A stretch of 39,913 nucleotides of DNA from NCBI GenBank assembly GCA_021780225.1, contig JAJXZF010000011.1:1-39913 (forward strand), written 5' to 3'. Below are positions 16,416-25,343 of the stretch, one piece after another. Position numbers and translations under genes: made by a program. The notes under the pieces are model-generated. The model saw only the letters and a list, made by a program, of their open reading frames with translations, ran no database searches and was not told where the DNA came from. The DNA comes from Deltaproteobacteria bacterium (GTDB lineage: Bacteria; Desulfobacterota; Binatia; Binatales; Binataceae). The first letter of the stretch is position 1. Each line of letters opens with the position of its first letter.

Positions 16416-17435
16416 ATGATGCGAGTCGCGCGTCTTTACGATTTTGGCGATATCCGCGTGGAACAATCGGCCCGTCCGGAAATCGGGCCGGACGAGATGC
16501 TGGTGCGGGCCCGCGCCTGCGGCATCTGTTCCGGCGATATCATGCCTTGGTATATCCGGCGCAAGGCGCCGCTGGTGCTTGGCCACGAGCCGGTCGGCGT
16601 GATCGAAGAGGTCGGGGCCGCGGTCGGCGATTTCCGGCCGGGCGAACGCGTCTTCGTCCATCATCATGCGCCATGCTTTCAATGCGCCGCCTGTCGGCGC
16701 GGCGAATACGTCCAGTGTGCGACCTGGCGCGCGACCAATCTCAAGCCGGGCGGGATGGCCGAGTATTTTCTGGTCGGCGCCGCCAACCGGCGCGACACGC
16801 TCAAGCTGCCCGACGACGTGAGCGATCTCGACGGCGTGTTGATCGAGCCCGCCGCCTGCGTGGTCAAATCGCTGCGCCGTTCCGGACTGCGGCCCGGCGA
16901 ATCGATCCTGATTATCGGACTGGGCATTATGGGCATGATGCACGTGCGGATCGCGCGCTTTCTGGGCGCCGCGACCGTTATCGGCGCGGATCTTTTCCAA
17001 AACCGGGCGGCGCGAGCGTGCGACCTCGGCGCGGACCACGGCTTGACCGTATCGGGCGACGATTTGGTCGAAAAAGTCCGCGAAGCGACCAATGGCGCGA
17101 TGGCCGATGTGGTTATCGTCGGGCCGGGCAACGCTCGCGCATTGACCACTGGAATTGCCGCGGCCGGCAAGGGCGCCACCGTCGTGCAATTCACCGCGAC
17201 GCCGCCGGACGAGGAGATGCTGGTGCGGCCGCACGACCTTTATTTCAACGAAATCCGGCTGATTCCGAGTTATTCATGCGGTCCCGACGATACCCGCGAG
17301 GCGCTCGATCTGGTGCGCAGAGGCGTGATTGACGCCCGCGAGTTGGTTACGCACAGCTTTCCGCTGGCCGAGGTGACCGAAGCCTATGCTCAGGCGCAGC
17401 GGCCGGACTCGCTCAAGGTAGTGGTGACATTTTAA
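16416..17435 (+). CDS. Zinc-dependent medium-chain alcohol dehydrogenase
   Basis: 339 residues from ATG 16416 (an adjacent ATG at 16419 is equally possible); the frame is open upstream but that part overlaps the Nudix gene and is not conserved. Catalytic zinc ligands are visible in CGICSGD and GHEPVGVIEEVG. The structural zinc site is C-FQ-C-AA-C-RRGEYVQ-C, and the NAD(P)-binding turn is GLGIMG. The arrangement is that of threonine, sorbitol or formaldehyde-type dehydrogenases. The substrate is unknown. Transcription is divergent from the Nudix gene. Confidence 0.9.
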   Translation: MMRVARLYDFGDIRVEQSARPEIGPDEMLVRARACGICSGDIMPWYIRRKAPLVLGHEPVGVIEEVGAAVGDFRPGERVFVHHHAPCFQCAACRRGEYVQCATWRATNLKPGGMAEYFLVGAANRRDTLKLPDDVSDLDGVLIEPAACVVKSLRRSGLRPGESILIIGLGIMGMMHVRIARFLGAATVIGADLFQNRAARACDLGADHGLTVSGDDLVEKVREATNGAMADVVIVGPGNARALTTGIAAAGKGATVVQFTATPPDEEMLVRPHDLYFNEIRLIPSYSCGPDDTREALDLVRRGVIDARELVTHSFPLAEVTEAYAQAQRPDSLKVVVTF

Positions 17436-17525
17436 GCGCCGGCGCTTTCGCGGCATCGACGCCGACTCGATTTCGGCGGCGCGATGAAAGCTTGCGCGAA
17501 CTTGAGTTTTCAGCCTATCGCTAAT

Positions 17526-17733
17526 CTAGTGTGGCGTCCCGCAAATAAGTTCGCGCTCCGCGTCTGTCTTGCGCTCGGCGTGGATGCCCGGATCAAGTCC
17601 GGGCATGGCCAACTCTGTTCATCATTGCCGGTCTCAGACCCGGCAATCCATCTCTTGCCGCCCCGCGGTGGGCGACCTGCGCGCCGGGCTGATAAGGCGT
17701 CAGGTGGAAGTTATTTGTGAGACATCACACTAG
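17526..17733 (+). mobile_element. MITE-like inverted-repeat element, copy 1
   Basis: A 208-bp element bounded by imperfect 26-base inverted repeats. The left end starts CTAGTGTGGCGTCCCGC and continues AAATAAGTT; the right end is its complement with five mismatches. It also contains two inner palindromes, 17584-17606 (ATGCCCGGA/TCCGGGCAT) and 17624-17647 (ATTGCCGG/CCGGCAAT). There is no coding capacity. Copies 2 and 3 lie at 21500-21727 (same direction) and 39388-39595 (reversed). Both ends contain TA one base in, as expected if TA was the duplicated target, which is the habit of IS630/Tc1-type elements. The rest of the 17436-17842 gap shows nothing else. Confidence 0.75.
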
Positions 17734-17842
17734 TTCGCGCAAGAATAGCATATCGCGGCGGCACAGAAAGTTAAGTTGCGGCGATGAGAACAGGATATTG
17801 CTATCTGAGGTTGTAGAGATTACTTCAGGCAAGCATTGGTAA

Positions 17843-17876
17843 TAAAAAAGGGCATCCACGTATGGATGCCCTTTTT
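17843..17876 (-). terminator. Strong terminator after the His-rich lipoprotein gene
   Basis: GGGCATCCA pairs with TGGATGCCC around a four-base CGTA loop (17850-17871). An A-run precedes it and TTTTT follows, so it works in either direction. It lies about 30 bases past the stop of the minus-strand lipoprotein gene. Confidence 0.88.
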
Positions 17877-17904
17877 GGTTCCGCCTGAATACGCGATTAA
17901 GCGA

Positions 17905-18306
17905 TCAGGACCCAGCGGGAGCCGGCGCCGGAGCAGCCGCGCTGGGCGCCGCCGCATGATGCACGTGATGGACGACGTGATGATGAACGTGGTGATGCCA
18001 CACGTGCCGATGACGCATACCGCCGCCGCCGACCTTGGCCGCAATCGCCTCAGCGCGATCCGCATCCGCTTTTGCTTGAGCAGCGGACTGTTCGACCTTG
18101 CTCGCGGAAGCTTGCGCGGACGCCGCGGCTTGCTGAGCCGTCTGGCTGGCGGCTTCAGCGCGCTGAGCCGCGGAATCGGCCTGCTGCGCCGCAGCCTGCG
18201 CCTGCTGGACATCCTGGTTCGGACCGCAGCCCGCCAGCAGCGAAAGGGCCAACACCGCCCCCGCAAGTCCCAGCCATTTAGAAGATTTTGTGATTAGCCC
18301 TTCCAT
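17905..18306 (-). CDS. Coiled-coil lipoprotein with a histidine-rich tail
   Basis: 133 residues from ATG 18306, preceded by AGGAGGAA; the frame is open upstream, but this site decides the start. A signal segment ends in the lipobox LLAGC. Residues up to about 95 form an Ala/Gln/Ser-rich heptad-like region (repeats of AQAAAQQADSAAQRAEAA type) that resembles the trimeric alanine-zipper of Lpp/OprI murein lipoproteins. Next is a short stretch with 12 His in about 20 residues (HHH and HH groups separated by Val), then an Ala/Pro tail. The likely place is the periplasmic face of the outer membrane. Metal binding by the His cluster is inferred. A shorter relative lies at 20895-21173, on the other side of groEL. 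Confidence 0.8.
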   Translation of the reverse strand: MEGLITKSSKWLGLAGAVLALSLLAGCGPNQDVQQAQAAAQQADSAAQRAEAASQTAQQAAASAQASASKVEQSAAQAKADADRAEAIAAKVGGGGMRHRHVWHHHVHHHVVHHVHHAAAPSAAAPAPAPAGS

Positions 18307-18521
18307 CCCGTTCCTCCTTGATATTATCGGGCAAACAGCGAATCCGCTAATGATACCTAACATTTATTCGTCAATCCAACGTTCTGTCACGGACTCTATT
18401 CGGCTTGCAAGCATATCGTAGCGCACGTCACGCCGCAATTATCGAGCAATGCTCTGTGCATGCTTGATTGAACGCCTCAGTGCGAACCGTGAGCCACGCC
18501 TTTTTCGTCCGCCGCGGCGCC

Positions 18522-20231
<1,710 letters not shown>

Positions 20232-20408
20232 CGAGTCGTTTCTCCATCTCTTGTCGTAGTGTCGTTTGGCTCAAATTGGACGCAACCCCGCGCTCGGCGC
20301 GGATGCGACCGCTTTCAAATTAAGCATCCCGCGCGCGGTTGCAAGCCGTTGCCGCTCTTTTCGCGCGATCCTCAAGCTGTCAGGATTGACCTTACAGGGT
20401 TTATAGTC

Positions 20409-20816
20409 GTGCCGAACAGGTTTGCAAATCATTTTCGCCGCGCTTTCGTCGGCGCGGCCGGAGCGGCGCTGATCGCCATTGCCGGGCGCGGCGCCGGCGC
20501 CTCCGCGATCGCGCCGCCGACTCTTCTCCACCCGGCGAACGGGACGCGCATCTCCGCGCCACATCGGTTGCGCCGATGGGCGCAGGATGACGCCGACGGC
20601 GGCGCGGGCAGCGTCGCGCCTGACGAAGTCGAAAAGTACGTCGCGGTGTACGTCTCGATGCAACGCGATCGATCGTTGTCGATTCAGCGCGCGGCGGCCC
20701 GTCAAGGACTTACGCTCGATCAATTCCGCGCGCTCGAAAGCAAGATCGAGCGCGACGACGCCGCACGCGAGCAGGCGCGCCGGGAATTGCGGTCGGCCGC
20801 GATCAAAAACCATTGA
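20409..20816 (+). CDS. Small secreted/periplasmic protein of unknown function
   Basis: 135 residues from GTG 20409. After a basic start (NRFANHFRR) comes a hydrophobic stretch ending in an Ala-Gly-Ala-Ser-Ala sequence typical of signal-peptidase I cleavage. The C-terminal half, from about residue 70, is predicted helical: EVEKYVAVYVSMQRDRSLSIQRAAARQGLTLDQFRALESKIERDDAAREQARREL. The pattern is that of a periplasmic two-helix protein, and I do not recognise a named family. The frame is open much further upstream, but only as the antisense of groEL. It is divergent from groEL and convergent with the lipoprotein gene. Confidence 0.55.
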   Translation: MPNRFANHFRRAFVGAAGAALIAIAGRGAGASAIAPPTLLHPANGTRISAPHRLRRWAQDDADGGAGSVAPDEVEKYVAVYVSMQRDRSLSIQRAAARQGLTLDQFRALESKIERDDAAREQARRELRSAAIKNH

Positions 20817-20832
20817 ATCGCATTAGCTGAAT

Positions 20833-20872
20833 AAAAAAGCGCGGCGGAACGCTCGAGGCCATTCCGCCGCGC
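20833..20872 (-). terminator. Rho-independent terminator after the alanine-zipper lipoprotein
   Basis: GCGCGGCGGAA (20839-20849) pairs with TTCCGCCGCGC (20862-20872). On the minus strand the stem is followed by six T residues. It serves the gene ending at 20895 and may also stop readthrough from the opposite gene. Confidence 0.85.
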
Positions 20873-20894
20873 CGACTCAGCGTTGTGCGCTGGT

Positions 20895-21173
20895 TTACTT
20901 CGTAACCGAGCTGGAGAAGGCCGCTTCCAGACGGGCGACCGCATCATCCGCACGCCGCGCCGAATCGGCCGCCTGGGCCGCGCCCGCGTCCGCCTGCTGC
21001 GCAGCCGCCTGCGCCTGTTGGGCCGCGGTTTCGGCGCTCGTGGCGGCGCTGTTGGCGCTGCTGGCGTCCGATTGCGCCTTCTGTTTGGCTGCTGCAATCT
21101 CCGCGCTGTTCGAGCATCCGGCGGCAAAAGCAACCACCAAGCCGATCGCGACATATTTCGCCAATTTCTTCAT
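20895..21173 (-). CDS. Alanine-zipper (Lpp/OprI-like) lipoprotein
   Basis: 92 residues. The start MKKLAKYVAIGLVVAFAAGC carries a clear lipobox with Cys20. The mature part is an almost uninterrupted Ala/Gln/Asp/Ser heptad region (SAETAAQQAQAAAQQAD type) and ends with VARLEAAFSSSVTK. This composition is that of small outer-membrane lipoproteins that form trimeric coiled coils and link or space the outer membrane and peptidoglycan. The C-terminal Lys invites comparison with Lpp, whose last Lys is attached to peptidoglycan, but this is inference. A clear terminator follows. Upstream, 21174-21499 contains only AT-richer sequence likely to hold its promoter. Confidence 0.8.
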   Translation of the reverse strand: MKKLAKYVAIGLVVAFAAGCSNSAEIAAAKQKAQSDASSANSAATSAETAAQQAQAAAQQADAGAAQAADSARRADDAVARLEAAFSSSVTK

Positions 21174-21499
21174 CCTAACGCACCTCCTCGCTCGCCGATC
21201 AGATGATCGGCTGCCGCTGCGATAAAATTAAATCCGATATCAAGTCTCACCAAATAAACGCCAGAATAGTGGCAAATCAATCCCTTTGAAGCAAGCAACT
21301 GCCCGCGCTCACGGGATTGTCCGGCCGCCCGCACGGGCTATTGAAGTATATTTCGCAAGCGCCTGACAAGTTGAATCCGGAAGTGCGCCGCCGCATCGAT
21401 CGGAAGCGGAACGCCATCTTCGCCATAGCGCTAGTTTGGCTATTTCCACCGCTACACAGCCAAGCTTTGCATAGCGCTCCGATTATTCGCCGCGTTTTT
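21174..21499. other. Intergenic region upstream of the lipoprotein gene
   Basis: About 325 bases. The part next to the lipoprotein start (21215-21290) is AT-richer than the surroundings and probably holds its promoter, but no clear box pair was found. A plus-strand open frame (21317-21520) runs into the inverted-repeat element and is not supported as a gene. Confidence 0.35.
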
Positions 21500-21727
21500 C
21501 GTGTGACGTCGCGCAAATAAGTTTGCACTCCGCGTCTGTCTTGCGCTCCGCGTGGATGCCCGGATCAAGTCCGGGCATGACGCCAACACTGTGCGTCATT
21601 GCCAGGCTCAGACCCGGCAATCCATCTCTTGTCGCCCCGCGCTGGCTCTTGTCGCCCCGCGCTGGGCTACCTGAGCGCCGAGCTGGCAAGGCCTCAGGCG
21701 GAAGTTATTTGCGGGACGCCACATTAG
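21500..21727 (+). mobile_element. MITE-like inverted-repeat element, copy 2
   Basis: The same element as at 17526-17733, in the same direction. The left end reads GTGTGACGTCGCGC then AAATAAGTT; the right end reads AAGTTATTTGCGGGACGCC then ACATTAG. The left terminal TA is lost. The GCCCGGATCAAGTCCGGGC and CAGACCCGGCAAT palindromes are kept. About 20 extra bases come from a tandem duplication of the segment CTCTTGTCGCCCCGCGCTGG. The 21728-21968 stretch after it holds only a 36-codon unsupported frame and the region before rimI. Confidence 0.75.
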
Positions 21728-21968
21728 CAGAACGTGAAATTTTCCGGATGTATCGACTGGCGGGGGCCTGGTCCGGCGTGGGCGAAATGATGCGCCCGGT
21801 ATGTTAACATTGATCGCGCGGATTGCGGCGCGAACCATGACGCTTATCGAACTTCGCGGGCCGAGCAGCGCTCGCTTCACTCGAAAGCCCGACCGGCCAG
21901 TCGGAAGATTCGCGGCGCGGCTGGCGCGCAGCCGCAATCGCGCCTGAGCCGCCGGCCTGAAAGCAAAC

Positions 21969-22463
21969 GTGGCGATTTCCCGTCAGACTTCGAGTAACGC
22001 GCGCAGCCATTCGCCTTCGTTGACGATTAAGCCGGCGACGGCGCGCGACTTGCCCGCGATATTCGAGATTGAGCAGCTTGCCTTTGACCATCCGTGGAGT
22101 TTCGATTCGTTCGTCCGCGAGCTGTCGTTGGCGTTTTCGCTGACGCTGGCCGCGTTCACCGGACCGTCCGCGCGGCCGGCGCTGAGCGGCTACCTCTGTC
22201 GATGGCTGGTCGCTGACGAGTGCCATATCCTGAACGTTGCGGTTCATCCGCGGCATCGGCGGCAGGGCATCGCGGAGCGGATGATGGAGGAAGCGATCAC
22301 TGAAGCGGTGACCAAAAAGGCGTCGGTGGCGACGCTGGAGGTGCGGCGGACAAATCTTGCGGCGCGCGGTCTTTATCGCAAATTCAAATTTGAAGAACGG
22401 CGTTTGCGAAAGAATTATTACGGACCAGGCGAGGACGCGATCGTGATGGAATTGAAGCTCTGA
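21969..22463 (+). CDS. rimI: GNAT-family ribosomal-protein-alanine N-acetyltransferase
   Basis: 164 residues from GTG 21969. RimI acetylates the N-terminal Ala of ribosomal protein S18 using acetyl-CoA. The core shows the usual order: TIKPATARDLPAIFEIEQLAFDHPWS, the strand ECHILNVAVHP, the pyrophosphate loop RHRRQGIAERMM (residues 96-106), and EVRRTNLAARGLYRKFKFEERRLRKNYYGPGEDAIVMEL, the RimI-type ending with the catalytic-region Asn and Tyr. About 18 residues precede the family start and look unstructured. No tsaB, its frequent neighbour, is next to it. Confidence 0.88.
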   Translation: MAISRQTSSNARSHSPSLTIKPATARDLPAIFEIEQLAFDHPWSFDSFVRELSLAFSLTLAAFTGPSARPALSGYLCRWLVADECHILNVAVHPRHRRQGIAERMMEEAITEAVTKKASVATLEVRRTNLAARGLYRKFKFEERRLRKNYYGPGEDAIVMELKL

Positions 22464-22635
22464 GACGATCCCCAAAAGGTCCATCAAACAACGTTTGATT
22501 ATATCTGGATTAAGCGGGGGTTACTTAACCGGCAATTTTGTGCAATAATCATGCGAGCGTTCAGGCGAATCGGAAGCTCCTTGGTCTGCCGCCGGCCGAT
22601 GCCGCTCCGAAATCGGATGCCTCGCGCAATCAGAG

Positions 22636-23130
22636 ATGAATTTGACGTTCAAGAAGGGTGAAAAAGTCGTTTACCCTGCGCATGGTGTCGCCGTTATCGA
22701 GGATATTCAGAGCCGGGTAATCTCCGGCACCGAGCGCCGTTTTTACATGCTGCGCATCCTTGGCGCCGAAAAGATGACTATCATGATTCCGACCGAAAAC
22801 GTGGAAGCGGTCGGACTGCGGCGAGTGATCGGAAAAGACACGGTCACCAAAATTTACAAAATCCTCCGCGAGCGCAAAGTCGAAGGCGACTCCCAGACCT
22901 GGAATCGGCGTTATCGCGAATATACCGAAAAAATCAAGACCGGTTCTCCGCTCGAAATCGCGAGAGTGCTGCGCGATTTGCTGGTGCTCAAGGGCGACAA
23001 GGAGCTTTCCTTCGGCGAACGCAAGATGCTTGACACCGCGCGCAGCCTATTGGTGAAGGAACTCTCGATCGCCAAGGCCCATCCGGAAGAAAAAATCATG
23101 GAAGAACTGAAGACGATCTTCGCCAATTAA
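22636..23130 (+). CDS. CarD/CdnL-family RNA polymerase-binding transcription regulator
   Basis: 164 residues. The N-terminal Tudor-like RNA-polymerase-interacting domain (FKKGEKVVYPAHGVAVIEDIQSRVISGTERRFYMLRI) binds the beta subunit. The helical C-terminal domain (LEIARVLRDLLVLKGDKELSFGERKMLDTARSLLVKELSIA) touches promoter DNA and stabilises open complexes. Members regulate rRNA and housekeeping promoters in myxobacteria, mycobacteria and many other groups. Position next to ispD is common in Deltaproteobacteria and Firmicutes. The 172-base leader after rimI presumably carries its promoter. Confidence 0.92.
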   Translation: MNLTFKKGEKVVYPAHGVAVIEDIQSRVISGTERRFYMLRILGAEKMTIMIPTENVEAVGLRRVIGKDTVTKIYKILRERKVEGDSQTWNRRYREYTEKIKTGSPLEIARVLRDLLVLKGDKELSFGERKMLDTARSLLVKELSIAKAHPEEKIMEELKTIFAN

Positions 23131-23170
23131 GCGATAGGCCCGTTTAGTTCGATTCCCTCCGCATTCGCAT

Positions 23171-23200
23171 AAGGGATCGGCGCAAGCGCCGGTCCCTTTT
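23171..23200 (+). terminator. Terminator after carD
   Basis: GGGATCGGCG and CGCCGGTCCC (with one G-T pair) form a ten-base stem around a CAAG tetraloop, followed by TTTT. It lies about 40 bases after the carD stop, so carD and ispD are probably separate transcripts or only partly linked. Confidence 0.75.
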
Positions 23201-23301
23201 GGTTGCCGAAAATCGCTGGGAGCCGAGGCGTGGCGGCGCCGCCGCTATGGGTTGGAATCGGTATCGCCAGCGTCTAAGTTGAGAAGCGGTTTGAGTTTGA
23301 A

Positions 23302-24018
23302 ATGAAGGCGTCGGCAATCATCGTTGCGGCGGGCAGCGGCGTCCGTCTCGGACATTCGACGCCAAAGGCCTTCGTGCCGCTCGGTGGCGCGCCGCTGCTG
23401 AGCTATTCGCTTGAAGCGCTCGCCCACGTCGATGGAATCGGCGAGGCGATCATTACGCTTCCATCGGGGATGGAAAGCGCGGCGCGAACTGAAATTCGCC
23501 GGGCCGGCCTCGATTTGCCGGTGAAACTGACGCCCGGCGGCGCGGAACGTCAGGATTCCGTGCGAATCGCACTCGCGCTCACTAGCGCGCTCGCGGAAAT
23601 TGTGGTGGTTCACGACGCGGCGCGGCCGTTCGCCACATCGGCCAATTTCGCCGGCGTGATTGCGGCCGCGGCGCGCGCCGGCGCGGCGATCGCGGCGATT
23701 CCGCTAGCTGACACGCTTAAACAGGTAAGCGAGCCGAATCTAATTGTCGGGACCGTGCCGCGGGCCGGCTTATGGCTGGCGCAGACGCCGCAGGCCTTCA
23801 GGCGCGATCTGCTGATTGAGGCGCATCGGCGGGCGCTCGCGGCCGGAATCGTCGCGACCGACGACGCCGACCTTGTGCAACGGCTCGGTGCGACCGTGGA
23901 AGTTGTGGCGGGCGCCACGTTGAACTTCAAGATCACCACGGCCGACGATCTGGCGGTGGCCGCCGCGATTGTCGCGGCGCGCGCGGATCGCTCAGCGCCG
24001 TCGAGTTCGAACCGCTAA
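23302..24018 (+). CDS. ispD: 2-C-methyl-D-erythritol 4-phosphate cytidylyltransferase
   Basis: 238 residues. IspD couples CTP to methylerythritol phosphate in the MEP pathway for isoprenoid precursors. The CTP-binding start AIIVAAGSGVRLGHSTPKAFVPLGG has the conserved Gly loop, Arg and Lys. Further motifs are GGAERQDSVRIAL, VVVHDAARPF, TPQAFRRDLL, ATDDADLVQRLGATVEVVAG and the closing NFKITTADDL. No ispF follows. The short poorly conserved C-terminus is Ser/Arg-rich. This is the only upstream isoprenoid-precursor gene in the window and would feed the polyprenyl synthase at 35994 only in the general sense of sharing a pathway. Confidence 0.93.
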   Translation: MKASAIIVAAGSGVRLGHSTPKAFVPLGGAPLLSYSLEALAHVDGIGEAIITLPSGMESAARTEIRRAGLDLPVKLTPGGAERQDSVRIALALTSALAEIVVVHDAARPFATSANFAGVIAAAARAGAAIAAIPLADTLKQVSEPNLIVGTVPRAGLWLAQTPQAFRRDLLIEAHRRALAAGIVATDDADLVQRLGATVEVVAGATLNFKITTADDLAVAAAIVAARADRSAPSSSNR

Positions 24019-24058
24019 TCGCGCTCGCGAATCGAGCGTGGCGGCCAACCGTCCGCAA

Positions 24059-24226
24059 CTAACGATTCAGCGGCATCTGGTCGTCGATCCATTCCTCGGC
24101 ATCGGCTTGGCTGGCGAAATCCTGGTTGATTTTCTTGTCCTTCCAGAAGACTTCCCAGCGGCCGCTCGCGGCATTGCGCCGGATTGTATAGCCGTAAAGA
24201 TTTCCTGCCGATTGAGCGTCATCCAT
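24059..24226 (-). CDS. Small hypothetical protein
   Basis: 55 residues from ATG 24226, eight bases after an AGGAG ribosome binding site; an upstream start in the same frame lacks one. The protein (GYTIRRNAASGRWEVFWKDKKINQDFASQADAEEWIDDQM) looks like a single compact domain: paired beta strands around a W-E-V-F-W core and a terminal acidic helix. I do not recognise the family. It is convergent with ispD. Confidence 0.6.
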   Translation of the reverse strand: MDDAQSAGNLYGYTIRRNAASGRWEVFWKDKKINQDFASQADAEEWIDDQMPLNR

Positions 24227-24880
24227 CAAAACAACTCCTGCCGCGCGAAGGCCGGATGCGGCGGTCACGCATCGCCACGATATCGTGCGCTTCGCCCAGA
24301 TTGAACGATCCGGGCGCGGCGCGAATCGGCAAGCGTTTCGCGTCAGAGCGGTACGGCCCGCGGGCCGGACGAAGAAATCAGGAAACCTGCCGAATCAACG
24401 ATCCATATCTTCGGTCCGGCTCGAAGCTTTTCGTTTTCGATTAAGATTCGCCTCAAGGCGGAATTGTTCCTGAGTTCAGGATGATCGGGTCGTCAAGAAT
24501 CAAATTCGGCCAGCGTAGCGGATAATTTCAAATATCCGGCAAATGCAACAAAATTTCTTCATTTCCAGCTTAATAGATGCTAAAAATTCTCATCATATCA
24601 TCCACAAGACTCTTTGCATGCTGAAAACCAATTATATCTTAAATTTTCTTGCGAAAAAATTTCTATTTTATAAATAACAAGTAATCGAAAATAATTGACT
24701 AATATAGTTAATAATACAGATAAATAATCAAAAATATTATGTTATAACATGATGAAATTGGATTTGCGGCTTGAAATTCCGTGGAGAACCATAAGCATCC
24801 GCCGGAGTCGGGCGTCGATTAAGCTGGCAGTTTCGAGAATCCGGCAGGCCGCAGGCAGCGATGACAAAGAACCTTGGGCG
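24227..24880. other. Long intergenic region with an AT-rich block
   Basis: About 650 bases without a supported gene. From about 24520 to 24760 the composition changes sharply: in 24541-24720 I count 44 G+C in 180 bases, about 24 percent, inside a strongly GC-rich window. The block leads directly into the signalling genes and so probably holds their promoter. It could also be a remnant of transferred DNA or a site for a nucleoid protein. Confidence 0.75.
24695..24724 (+). promoter_or_regulatory. Candidate promoter and overlapping inverted repeat upstream of the signalling genes
   Basis: TTGACT (24695-24700) and GATAAA (24719-24724) are 18 bases apart, a plausible sigma-70-type pair. The -35 box overlaps a near-perfect inverted repeat, TTGACTA-ATA-TAGTTAA (24695-24711, one mismatch), suitable as an operator. 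The setting is very AT-rich, so chance matches are likely; support is modest. Confidence 0.35.
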
Positions 24881-25282
24881 ATGAATCCTCGCGCGTTGAT
24901 TATCGATGATAACCCCGTCATCAGGCGGGCCTTGAAGCTTCATCTGGAGGCGCGGGGGTGGGCGGTGCTCGAAGCCGCAGACGCATTCGATGGGCTGGCG
25001 GTATTTCGCGGCGAGCGCCCGACGCTGGTGATTCTGGATTTGCTGATGCCAATCAACCGAGGCATCGACGCGATGCGGTTGGCGACGCTGATCGACGACG
25101 AAGATTCCGAGACGGTGTTGCTGGTGCTCAGCTCGTTCGCATCGCGCGAGGACGTCCGCGAATTTTTCGCAGCGCGACGGATCAAAGTTTACGAAAAACC
25201 GAGCGCCGGCAATCCGTCTTTCGGCGAATTGCTGTCGCGCGTCGACGGAATTTTCCGGGAGCTGAGCATCACGTTCCATTGA
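24881..25282 (+). CDS. Single-domain response regulator (receiver only)
   Basis: 133 residues from ATG 24881. An earlier ATG at 24749 would add 44 residues unlike any receiver. All receiver landmarks are present: the acidic pair D9-D10 in ALIIDDN, the phosphorylation site Asp53 in VILDLLMP, Ser in VLSSF, and Lys in VYEKPS. There is no output domain, so it acts by protein contact, as CheY- or Spo0F-type receivers do. The next gene, 61 bases on, is an AAA+ activator that lacks the receiver usually fused to its family. Acting in trans on it is therefore plausible. Confidence 0.85.
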   Translation: MNPRALIIDDNPVIRRALKLHLEARGWAVLEAADAFDGLAVFRGERPTLVILDLLMPINRGIDAMRLATLIDDEDSETVLLVLSSFASREDVREFFAARRIKVYEKPSAGNPSFGELLSRVDGIFRELSITFH

Positions 25283-25343
25283 GCTTCGGCGATGTATCCG
25301 AAGTCGCGGGAGTTTTGGGCTGAAAGAGGAAAGGCATTTTGAG

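Noticed and set aside
20232-20408. CIRCE heat-shock operator before groEL
   Set aside because: The TTAGCACTC/GAGTGCTAA inverted repeat is absent.
21317-21520. Plus-strand open frame running into MITE copy 2
   Set aside because: It ends inside the mobile element, with no ribosome binding site or domain evidence.
21837-21947. 36-codon plus-strand frame before rimI
   Set aside because: Short, Arg-rich and without a ribosome binding site.
24595-24614. Near DnaA-box sequence (TCATCCACA) in the AT-rich block, as a replication origin
   Set aside because: Only one near match and no neighbouring dnaA, gidA or dnaN genes; insufficient for an origin.
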